From Gnetum montanum (taxonomy: Eukaryota; Streptophyta; Gnetopsida; Gnetales; Gnetaceae): a DNA stretch of 64,000 nt. The stretch spans positions 142,264-206,263 of the forward strand of contig MNCI01035648.1 of assembly GCA_015680685.1 (NCBI GenBank), given 5' to 3'. A model generated the notes under the pieces. That model had not been told where the DNA came from. It saw only the letters and a program-made list of their open reading frames with translations, and searched no databases. Numbering within the stretch: position 1 is the first letter of the stretch; each line of letters begins with the position of its first letter. Made by a program: the position numbers and the translations under genes. Shown one piece after another: positions 55,250-64,000 of the stretch.

Positions 55250-55900
55250 CTATGCTTTTAACATAAGCACATGTTAGGCTCTTAGTTGGTTCCATGTATA
55301 ATGTGCTACTATCTGAGTTAGCTATTAGCCACTGGGTACCCTCCTATTTTGTGGCTACTACATATAGGCACCTTTAAATATATATTTCTTATGTACACTG
55401 ATTGCATGCTTTGACATATGTACTTTTGATGGACCAAATCTTTTGCACACAATTGCACTCATTATCATAGTATGTGATGCATGGAATACGCTTCTTCTCT
55501 AACTTTCCAAATTCATTTTCCTTGGAGATTTTCAAGGAGAGGTCCCTTATGCCCATATTTGCATCGACTATGCTTAAACAAGCCCTTCTAATAATGATGG
55601 GGAAGTCATCTTTGTAGTTTTCAACCCTCATCACTAGAAAATTGGCATGATAGGACCATCCACTTACTATGGTTACAAAGTCCTCCACCAATCCCCAAGG
55701 AACAATGATCAATTAATTTGTTAATTCTAGATGAATGTTGCTCTTCTTGAGAGGAGGTAGGTTCCAGGCCTCATACACATCATGGGAGATGAGATTAATA
55801 CTAGAACCAAAATCAAGAAGAGCCTTGCATGGATCATGTCTAGCAATCTATAGGTAAATGAGAGGACTTCTTGGGTTGGGTCTTTTCATGGGAAGATTGC
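55250..55900 (-). pseudogene. Y protease
   Basis: Reads KRPNPRSPLIYL, then ALLDFGSSINLISHDVYEAW (DFGS active site; DLGS expected), NLPPLKKSNIHLELTN, GLVEDFVTIVSGWSYHANFL, FPIIIRRACLSIVDANMGIR and CITYYDNECNCVQKIW, then a linker into the RT N-terminus. One stop lies just before IIVPWG. Confidence 0.8.
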
Positions 55901-56526
55901 CAGCCTTGATCTAATTGAAAATAGCACGATTTAACATTATAGTATAGATTTGAGGTGATGTTTGGTTTGAAGGGCACTCAAATGCATTTGATGCAAAGGA
56001 TGAGGGTACTAGAGATGCAGGGTGATCAGCCACATTAGGTTGTAATGGTTGGAGAGGATTGTTGGATCAAAAGAAGGGTCTTTTTCTGGATTGATTGTCC
56101 AAACCACTCAGCTAGAAAGCTAGTTGTGAATGTAAAACCCTTGCAGCATTTTGTTGTTACCGTTAGAACCAAAATCAAGAAGAGCCTTGCATGGATCATG
56201 TCTAGCAATCTACAGGTAAATGAGAGGACTTTCTGGGTTGGATCTTTTCATGGGAAGATTGCCAGCCTTGATCGAATCGAAAATAGCATGAGTTAACATT
56301 ATAGTATAGATCTGAGGTGATGTTTGGTTTGAAGGACACTCAAATGCATTTGATGCAACGGATGAGGGTACTAGAGATGCAGGGCGATCAGCTGCATTAG
56401 GTTGTAATGGTTGGAGAGGACTATTGGGTCAGAAGAAGGGTCTTTTTTTGGATCGATTGTCCAAACCACTCAGCTAGAAAGCTAGTTGTGAATGTACAAC
56501 CCTTGTAGCATTTTGTTGTTACCATT
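55803..56526 (-). repeat. 362-bp tandem duplication in Y gag-protease junction
   Basis: Copy 1 (55803-56164) and copy 2 (56165-56526) begin with AGAACCAAAATCAAGAAGAG and stay highly similar, with scattered transitions. 362 is not a multiple of three, so the frame shifts. Z and E2 have a single copy. Confidence 0.9.
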
Positions 56527-58760
56527 GTGAAGGAATCTCATCCTACATGGATGGAGAAAGAGGTAACTAGGTTAGGGCAGAGTTGTGTACGTGGATGGAT
56601 GTAGAGGGTGGTATGGATATGGGTTTTCTCCTCAAGTAGATGGTGAATGTGTTCGATGGTACTCTAGAGGGTAATAGTGATGTTGAAATGAGGCATGAAT
56701 TACAGAACTTCTTAGAGAGAAAAGTTGTTGAACATAGTACTCGTATGGATCTAGTTGTCTATAACGATACTACTATCTTGGTAGTGGGATTCCCCACAAT
56801 TGTGGTTGGTGGCATTGTTGGTATTGTTCATATGGTTGTGGTGGAGCTCCACTTGGGTAGTAAGCTTGTTGTTGTTGGTGGAACTGCCTTGGATTGTCTT
56901 GAGGATAAGGCAACTACCTAGGGTGCTTACCTATGTGCTAATCAAGGATTCAATGCGTACATTCTAGACTCTTGTAAGTGTGACACCATAAGGCAACACC
57001 CCTTTTGATGCTTTTATTGATAGATGTCACAACTAGCATCATCTTCAGAGTCTATCTCTACCACTTCCTCAATAGCAACAACTTTTCCCTTACTTCTCTA
57101 GTAGGCACATTCAGCTTCTTTTCACCTCTTGTGGTTATGATCACTATTTTGCTCTTTAGATTCTTCAACAATCTTCATGCAGTTTGGAATTTTTCATCTA
57201 GAGAGTTTGATAATTTATCAACCTTTGCCAAAACATCAGAAATAGATTTTTGGACAGGCAAGATTTTCTTATTCACCACTTCATTGAGTGGCGACTCTTC
57301 CTCACAAAATCGGACCTCCTGTTTCTTGATGGAAGGGTCCCTATTATACACTTTCACACTTTTCCTTTTTTGCAACTCACTTTCTTGTTTTTCTATTTTC
57401 TCTATTAGCCGTTGGATCTAGTGAGCTCTTAGTTTATATCATCTTTCTTGGGCATACACCCCAAGAGCTCTTCTAGTTTCTACTTTGAGCCCATTTATGA
57501 CGTGGTAAGTTTCCTCTAAGATTAAACATGGCTAGGGCATTGGTGTAAGAGTGAATAGTATCTATCCATGGCAGCATCCAAGGGTTCATGTGTTCCTTGT
57601 TTTCAGCCTTGGATTTGCCTTCTTAGATTAGACACTCTAGATTATGTTTGGTATTTTTCATTGAACAACTCTAACATGGTACTCCATCGGTGAATGAATC
57701 TTAGTTCCAAGGATCGGTACTAGCTCTCAGCTTCTTTAATGAGTGTCCTAGGGAAGAGCTTGAGTTTTTGCCAATTATTTTCAATGTTTGGTAAGGCACA
57801 TGCATCATGGAAAGCTTGTAGATGATTCTACAAATTAGAATTGTATCCCCCTTCAAATCATGGAATATTATTCATGTCTAAGTGCTTGATTCAACTATCT
57901 TTCATATGCTTGGTTGGAATTCTAACTACCTTGCAATGTTAAGCATACTTCTAGTCGCTAATATAGGTTCATCATTATGATTATGTTGATGACATCAATG
58001 ATGGTTTTTGTCACCTCTATGTTCTTGATGGCCTTGATGGTCATTGTTGTCTTGTTGATCACCTTCATCACGATTATTTCAATGGTGGCTTCTATGAGAA
58101 CTGAAAGATGAAGAGGAATGTTCATAATTAGATGAAGAAAATGGAGAGAAAGGTGAACCACCATTGCCACCGCAGTGTCTACTACCACTTTTTTTCTCAT
58201 TACAACCTCCATCCTTAGATCCTTTACTATTATAATGTTTACCCGAGTCCCTACCTTGATGATCACTTTTTCCCAAACCTAGTTTATGAATAGTTGATCG
58301 CAGGTTCAGGGTCACACCCTCATTACCAACAACAGGGGGTGGAGAATCTTCATGTTAAGAACCTTTAAAGGGACGGTCCTCATTGTCATATTGATCTAGT
58401 AGGAACAAGGGATTAGCGAAATGTTTCCCCTTTGTAGCCTCATGGTGCTTCTCCTAATGTCGATTTCTCTTGCATTGTGTTTCAATGGGGCAGTAGTCTC
58501 GAGTGTCATAACCATTCACAACATATTCCTTATGAAGATTTGAAATGCCCAACTTCTTAAGAGTTTGAAATAGCATCTTGGATATAGATTGATCAGGGGG
58601 CAAGACGATGTTGCCCTCCATATCACACCATTGTAGCTATTCATCCTGATGTAGGATGAAGGTGAAGTTTGGTACATACTCATCTGGATGAGTGTATACC
58701 ACTTTGCACTCCTATGGATCCAACAATTTGACATCTTCACAATTGTGAGAAGAAGACATT
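56000..58760 (-). pseudogene. Y gag
   Basis: Starts MSSSHNCEDVKLLDP at about 58759. Then VVYTHPDEYVPNFTFILHQD and GNIVLPPDQSISKMLFQTLK, a Ser/His/Gly-rich linker (SHRSHH end at about 58079), the decayed capsid-like region, a Glu/Lys-rich segment (SDVLAKVDKLSNSLDEKFQT) and a damaged zinc knuckle CDIYQ-KHQKGCC near 57040-57000 (second Cys to Tyr, then a stop). A Tyr/Pro/Gln-rich tail continues into the duplicated segment. It would form the particle and bind RNA. Confidence 0.8.
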
Positions 58761-58893
58761 TTGCAAAACAAATAAAATTATCAGTGTGCTTAGTAGTTAT
58801 ATGTTGTTTGAGAGTGATGTTGACCTTAAGTTCATCCAATGATATTAATAGTATTCACTAATCTTACATAGTACACGTTTCAACAAATAAAGT

Positions 58894-58910
58894 TCTCAGC
58901 AATGGTGCCA
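58894..58910 (-). promoter_or_regulatory. Y primer-binding site, tRNA-Asp type
   Basis: TGGCACCATTGCTGAGAAC-like sequence one base from the LTR end. It aligns with the tRNA-Asp complement; the differences are mostly transitions. Confidence 0.8.
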
Positions 58911-58911
58911 A

Positions 58912-59834
58912 TGATGAGAGGTGAGGTACCCCTACATCCAAACATACGAATCACAAAGTGTTTATGTGTGATCTTTTCATATTCCGTGGACTTTATAGTT
59001 TCCAGTGTAGTAGTCTTTTAGGAAGTGAACCTTGCCTTAAGATCATTTGTTGTCTTCGCAATTACACTTGTCATGTACATTGGTATGGTTAAGTGTAATT
59101 GAGGCATCTGATTTTTAACATTTTGTAATTTATGGTTTTGGTATTTGAATAGAGATAAAGTAATTGGATTAACTAATTTAATTTAACTAATTAACTAGTA
59201 TCTAAGTAGTCCTAGCATAAGCATCCAATCCTACTTTCTGCACACATCTTGAACCCATGTATCCATTGTTGGGTTACCAAGTGCTACACTACTGGGTGTA
59301 TCAAGCAATAACACTGTTGGGATTACCAAGTGAATATGTGTTACACTCGAAGCAATCATACTTATGTGTTTAATCTATCTAGCTTATCTTGCTTAATTAC
59401 TTTATTAGCTTAATTATAGAAAAATATTGAATAAATAATTGAAAACATTAAATGCATAAATGAAACATTTAAGCTATCTAGAATGCTATAAGGTTTATCA
59501 AGAAGTTCATATTTATTGCCGCACACACTATTGTGCTTAGGTGCAATGATGCTTGAATAAAGATCTATACACTTAATGACTCCTACTACAAGCACTTGAG
59601 AAAAATATTCCAACTTTCAAATAGATAACTTGCAAGAGCTTCACTACTACTTTGATAATTGATGCCATAAATGCGGCTAGTGAGCACATATTATTAAACT
59701 AGGATAGACCCCTACGTCGATGGGGCCACGTTGATGCAATAGATTACGTTGATGGGGCCTAGTCAACATGGCCTAGTTGATGCAACAGATCGCATCAATG
59801 GGGCCCAGTCAATGTGACAGACTAAAACTCATCA
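58912..59834 (-). repeat. Y 5' LTR (family B)
   Basis: 923 bp, TGATGAG at 59834 to CTCATCA at 58912. GGCC words (59715-59815) are retained but the TATA box is degraded to AATAATATG near 59690. GCAATAAATATGAAC poly(A) region near 59515. Confidence 0.93.
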
Positions 59835-59839
59835 GAAGG

Positions 59840-60083
59840 TTACACTTGACTAAGTTGTGATTATGATTGATTTAATTAATTTTAATTTTAATCATTATCT
59901 TGTTTGAATTTTTGTGTTAAAAATGATTATAGTCATACTAGGGATGTTGGAAGGATCAAACTCTCAAAAAGTGATGGTTTAATGTCATTATATTTCTTAA
60001 CCCTTTAGGGGAGTTAGAAAAATTTTCAAAAATATTCTCATAAGAAACCTTAAGATTTTTGGTCCCCACAACTAAGAGCTTAC
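59840..60083 (-). promoter_or_regulatory. X ORF3 leader intron, donor-side part (split by Y)
   Basis: Donor ACTGAAG/GTAAGC with the intron's first G at 60083, followed by TCTTAGT as in Y. The intron continues past the Y insertion to the acceptor TGATTTTAG at 46412, with branch-like GCTAACATG near 46432. Rejoined length about 320 nt. Confidence 0.6.
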
Positions 60084-60232
60084 CTTCAGTAGCTATAGGA
60101 TTTAAGAATGTAATAATTTAGATAAATAGTCAAGAAGTTATGGGCTTTGGAGGGTTAGGGGCTCTGAAAAATGGCAAAAAAATCCTTTCTTTTTGTGAAG
60201 CAAATGATAAAAATTTGAAAGTGTTTAATGTT

Positions 60233-60317
60233 TATTTATAGACTTTTTGTGTTGCATCGATGGGGCCTAGTCGATGGGGTCCCATTGATGAAGTTAGCTG
60301 CCTTGACTAGGCCTAGT
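60233..60317 (-). promoter_or_regulatory. X internal U3-like promoter upstream of ORF3
   Basis: Perfect palindrome ACTAGGCCTAGT (60317-60306), then GGCCCCATCGA words (60275-60258), then TATAAATA (60240-60233), in the order seen in the family B LTR U3. The intron donor follows about 150 nt downstream. Confidence 0.65.
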
Positions 60318-61850
60318 TGACATAGTTGTTTACCATTGTTGACTTTGGTTAAACTTTGAAAATACAAGGAGTTCTTGAGTAAAATTGAAGTTAAATGGAA
60401 GCCCAAAAATCCATTAACATGATGAAAATAGTAGAAGAGGATGTTGGAGTTTAGAAAATTGAGAAAATTTTAGAAAATGGTTGGAGAATGAAGTTTATGA
60501 AAGTTTAAGGAGCATAGAGCTAGATGCACAATGGGGCACGTGAAAGATATGATTGCGACAATGTCTAAGGTAGGAGGCTTAACTATCCAAACCAAAAGAT
60601 ATGCAAGTGGGTCCTCCCCATAGCAGGCACATGCCCTTTTTGCCCTTGCATAACCTTAACTAAGGTGTTTGTGGGCCCCATAATCAATTAATGATTATGA
60701 AAAGTTAAGGACCAACCAAAAAGAATCTATTAAAGAATTCCAACACATCAAACTAAGACATCGAGCATAACATGGAAATTGGCAATGAGGTGAGTTACGA
60801 ATAGCATAGATGGATGATCGAGAAGGTGGGATGGAATCTTGAATTGAGGTCATAAGAGGTCCCTTGTGGAGTTTGTGTTTAAAATGACTCAAGAAGATCC
60901 ATCCTTAGTCTAGATCAAAACCAACCACTTTCAGTAACCTTGCATCATCACTCCAAGATTGATCTACCCCCTTAAAACACAAGAGTGCTTCTACAAAATA
61001 ACCACCATTTCATAAAGAGAAGAAAAGAGAAGTAGGAAGTGAGAGAGGGCCTTAGTTAAAGGGGACCTATAGGCATGGGTAACATGTCTTTCTAGTTCCA
61101 TAACTAGTGCTTGTAGCTCATTTTATTTATCTAAGGGGTGTGCTTTGAATTCCCATCATGTTGTTGTTTTTTTAAATTTTTTTTCCTTTTTTTTTGAAAT
61201 GGGAACCACACCATGCAAAGAATTTATTTAATTCTTGTTATTGGTTGATACAAAATGGTGAGAAGTCAATGAAAACACTTAAACACTCAAATAAGTAGAA
61301 GAGTACAAAGAGTATTAAGTCCCCTTGAAGTCACACCTTATGCAAACCTTTGAATCCTTTCCAATTCCAGAAACTACCAAGGTCACCAATTCCATTAGCA
61401 ATAATCCATGAAAAATAATCCATGTCTTAGTCATTAGACATTAGAATTTAAAAATAGAGACTAGACATTAGCAATCAAAATATTAAGCACAAACGCCCAT
61501 TAGTAAACAACAATATTATCACTATGTCCTATGGTAATACAAATCTTTTATTAGCAAAAATAATGAAAAGTCACACAAAAAATAAAGTAAAATATATCAT
61601 AAAGTGTAAAATATTCAAGAAAGATAAAGCATACTAATGATGTAAAATAAAAAATTGAGAAAATCAATAGAATGAAAAACCAAAAAGAGGTAAAAATCAA
61701 TAAAGTGTAAAAAAAAAAGTGTAAAAAAAAAGTAAAAAACTGAGGAGCCATGTGTGTGGTTAGCACAGATGAGTATCTCCTTCATGACTAGGTTGAAAGG
61801 AGGAGATGTAGAATATACAGTGTGGTTGTCCATGTGATGAGGTAGTAGTT
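60318..61850 (-). other. X post-integrase spacer
   Basis: Non-coding. Conserved block GTGGGTCCTCCCCATAGCAG (60607-60626, plus strand), GTCACACC block near 61330, and A-rich tracts 61560-61740 (T-rich on the element strand). Compared with Y a short part near 61390 is deleted. Confidence 0.7.
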
Positions 61851-63010
61851 GCACTCGCTTGTCTTGGCTCTAAGAAAGGTTTCACTTGTTGGATGTTGAC
61901 CAACTACTTTCTGTGTGGGCTCTTAGGTTTGTAGATTAACATGACCTTAGAGGAAAAGGTTTTTCCAATTATATAAGGTCCCTCCCACAATGTTTGGAAC
62001 TTTATTTTTTGGGGTATGTGTGTGGGATTCTAGTGGAGAACCTTATCTCCTGGTTGAAATTTCACTTTTTGTATTCTAAGGTCATGACATTGCTTATTGA
62101 ATGCCTTATGCACTTCATTCAAAGATAGGGCCACCAATCAATTTTCATCTAGCACATTCAAGTTGATCAATCTTTCTCTTTGTGCTAGGCTTAGGTCAAG
62201 GTCGAAGTCAAGGTTGTTGAAAGTGTATGGAGCTCAGATTGGACTAGAAGTTTTGGATGTTTTTTGTACACCAGCTCATAGGGAGAGTAACCTATGAGGA
62301 GTTTCCATGTGGAGCAGTAGGCCTAGAGGGCATCATTGAGTTTTGTGCTCTAGTCTCTCCTATATTTACTTATTATCCTTATTAGGATCTTTATGATCTC
62401 CCTATTGGTGAATTTTTCTTGACTATTGGCTTAGGGGGTGATAGGATGTTGTTAATTTATGTTCAACCCCCAAGTATTGCATGAATTTTTGAAAAGTGGC
62501 ATCTATAAAATGAGTTTCGTTGTTAGAAATTAGTGCATGTGGCACTCCAAACTTATTTATAACATTTTTTTGTACAAATCAAGTAGTAGTTGATGATGTA
62601 CAGTTGGTAATGGCTGCTGCTTCTACCCATTTGGTGTAGTAGTTAATTACCATGATGATGTATACCTTTCCTTTGGACATGGGTGTGATGGGACCCACAA
62701 AGTTAATGCCCCATATGTTAAAGGGCTCTAGTGATTGAATCCCCTATTGAGGATCCTTCATTCGAGTGGTTATCCCACCATCTCGTTGATAGTGCTCATA
62801 GGATCAGACAAATTGGTGGGCATCCCTAAAGATTGTAGGCCAATAGTATCCTACCATTAGCATTTTTATGGCCATGCATCTCTCAACATAGTGGCCTCCA
62901 CAAAGGCCTTCATGAGCATCCTGGAGAAAGCACAATTGATCTGCATTAAGGACACACCAACAAACTAGGCCATCAATGCATACCTTGTAAAGGTGCCCAT
63001 TGATTTCCAT
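61850..63010 (-). pseudogene. X integrase
   Basis: N-terminal region 63010-62770: YKVCIDGLVCWCV, DAHEGLCGGHY, MLMVGYYWPTIFRDAHQF (HHCC region, the final Cys pair changed to Tyr). The core has WGINFVGPI (first Asp changed to Asn), ISNNETHF (second Asp changed to Asn) and a QEKFTNRE end with a base insertion nearby. The C-terminal module (LNEVHKAFNKQCHDLRIQKV, PGDKVLH-NPTHTP) is at about 62130-61930. Dead copy. Confidence 0.8.
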
Positions 63011-63054
63011 GAAGTACTTAGTTCAATGAAGAAACTGTTATTTCTTCCTAAAGT

Positions 63055-63518
63055 CTAGATCTTGTGGCATCTCTTGAGTGAGAAGGTAAGTAAGGATGTC
63101 ATATACCATTTTGATTTAGTGGACACTTGGTTATTGATTGCTCTTATAAAAAGGAGTTCATCTTGAAATTGATTAGAGAGGAGCCTTTCCTCCTCCTTGT
63201 TATCGCATCTTAATCGAGAGAGCTGGTCAGCGATCACATTCTCAGTTCCCTTTTGATTTACCATTGTGAGATTGAATTCCTGAAAGATCCTGAGCCACCA
63301 TATGATACGAGGTCTCATCAATGGCTTATTCATTAGGAAGCGGATGGTGTTGTGATCTGTGTGCATAAACTCCTTATAGCTAAGAACATAGTGCCTAAAC
63401 TTTTCAAGAGCATACACCACTACCATTAGTTCTTTCTTAGTCGTGGTGTAATTCAACTATGCACCCACAATGCTTCGGCTCACATAGTGGATGTAATATG
63501 AACATTTCTTATTATCAA
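63055..63518 (-). pseudogene. X RNase H, C-terminal half
   Basis: Open frame 63456-63055: NYTTTKKELMVVVYALEKFR, HYVLSYKEFMHTDHNTIRFL, PRIIWWLRIFQEFNLTMVNQ and KGTENVIADQLSRLRCDNKE, clear Athila-type RNase H. The element stops at about 63518, upstream of which LINE sequence begins; RT, protease, gag and the 5' LTR are lost. Confidence 0.85.
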
Positions 63519-64000
63519 AAGAAGCCTGCCAGAAAGAACGAGTGGAAAAGTAAAACCTATCTAATCCACTGTATATGAAAGCCTGCCCAAGAAGAAGATT
63601 ACTCTAGATGAATTTGAGAAGAGGACCACCAAGAGTAGCCTCAACACCATTAGAAAGATAGAAACATTTCTTTAAATTTAACCATGACTAATACTCATAT
63701 TTTGGAAGTTGGAAGAAAATCCCCACCTTATCATGAGAGAATTCTGTCATATTAAAATCCCCACTAGAAATCGAAGGTATAGAAGGAAGAGAATGGGCTA
63801 ATTCCTACCATAAATGAGCATGTTCTATAGAATCATTAGGGGAATAAATAGAACAGACACCAAAAGGTCCTAATGAGGAGGAGAAGATAGGCCAAGAAAC
63901 TTTGTGGCTAGAATTGAAACCACATTGAATGATTTTGTCTTTCTAATAAGTTGAAAGGCAAATGGTTGCTCCACCTTTTCCACATACATGGGAAGTAGCA
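63519..64000 (-). mobile_element. LINE (L1-type) endonuclease fragment
   Basis: Minus strand encodes GPFGVCSIYSPNDSIEHAHL, then SSGDFNMTEFSHDKVGIF, the SDH/GDFN-type wording of the APE-like endonuclease of plant LINEs (GVxNIYAPN...LW, GGDFNxI). It continues with LxNGVEATLGGPLLKFI-like text toward 63590. It runs off the window end. It may be the 5' part of the LINE whose 3' part is at 40366-42445. Confidence 0.7.

Larger units (their letters stand above)
46491..59834 (-). mobile_element. Y: near-complete 13.3-kb Athila-type element with ORF3
   Basis: 5' LTR 59834-58912, primer site 58910-58894, gag, protease, RT, RNase H, integrase, spacer, internal promoter and leader intron, ORF3 (50493-47644), polypurine tract, 3' LTR 47399-46491. 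Perfect target duplication GAAGG (46486-46490 and 59835-59839) in X. It is the reference copy for the layout of this lineage. Defects: stops in all genes, a 362-bp duplication near gag-protease, and loss of the end of RNase H plus the integrase zinc-binding region at about 53680. Confidence 0.95.
42446..63518 (-). mobile_element. X: Athila-type element, 5'-truncated, split by Y
   Basis: Minus-strand order: RNase H (from 63518), integrase, spacer, internal promoter and intron donor (60084), Y insertion (59834-46491), intron acceptor (46412), ORF3 (46411-43555), polypurine tract, 3' LTR (43330-42446). 5' LTR, gag, protease and RT are missing. Family B. After removing Y and one GAAGG copy, the X sequence across the site aligns base for base with the same region of Y. 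The outer LTR end is embedded in LINE sequence. Confidence 0.9.

Overview
The window reads as intergenic DNA from a large, repeat-rich seed-plant genome; the species cannot be told. Nearly all of it is nested, decayed Ty3/gypsy LTR retrotransposons. The Athila-type assignment rests on a primer-binding site complementary to tRNA-Asp, a DLG-type protease, Athila-like wording in reverse transcriptase and RNase H, and a third ORF after pol. No bacterial features, CRISPR array or rRNA were seen.

Layout. 1-2311: element E0 (minus), a short LTR-gag-LTR derivative cut by the window edge. 2312-2816: unassigned AT-rich DNA. 2817-21483: E1 (plus), 5'-truncated, split at 7437/15192 by E2 (7438-15191, plus), a gag-protease derivative without RT, RNase H, integrase or ORF3, with near-perfect target duplication GCAAG/GCAGG. 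21484-23383: 5' end of element W (minus). 23384-about 38110: element Z (minus), with a truncated 5' LTR, itself split by T1 (32236-34693), an aberrant element with perfect duplication ATAAT. About 38110-40365: the only stretch not obviously retrotransposon, with a small gene-like ORF and minisatellites. 40366-42445: LINE ORF2 3' end (minus). 42446-63518: element X (minus), split by the most complete element Y (46491-59834, minus, perfect duplication GAAGG). 63519-64000: LINE endonuclease fragment (minus).

Shared plan of the autonomous elements (best in Y): LTR, tRNA-Asp primer site, gag with an unusual zinc knuckle, protease, RT, RNase H, integrase, a spacer of about 2 kb, then ORF3 (about 920-950 codons), polypurine tract, LTR. 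ORF3 has an N-terminal domain resembling the putative plant transposon protein domain of Athila-type elements, a very long coiled coil and a conserved C-terminal block.

Most notable: (1) the spacer before ORF3 holds a U3-like promoter (the same palindromic words as the element's LTR plus a TATA box) and a short intron whose 3' splice site abuts the ORF3 start codon, so ORF3 looks like an independent transcription unit; (2) T1 carries a complete 75-nt reverse-transcribed copy of its primer tRNA-Asp, including CCA and the GTC anticodon, followed by an inverted gag, all between two direct LTRs and inside one target duplication. All coding regions except the T1 gag fragment, parts of E2 gag and the small ORFs near 39 kb carry stops or frameshifts.
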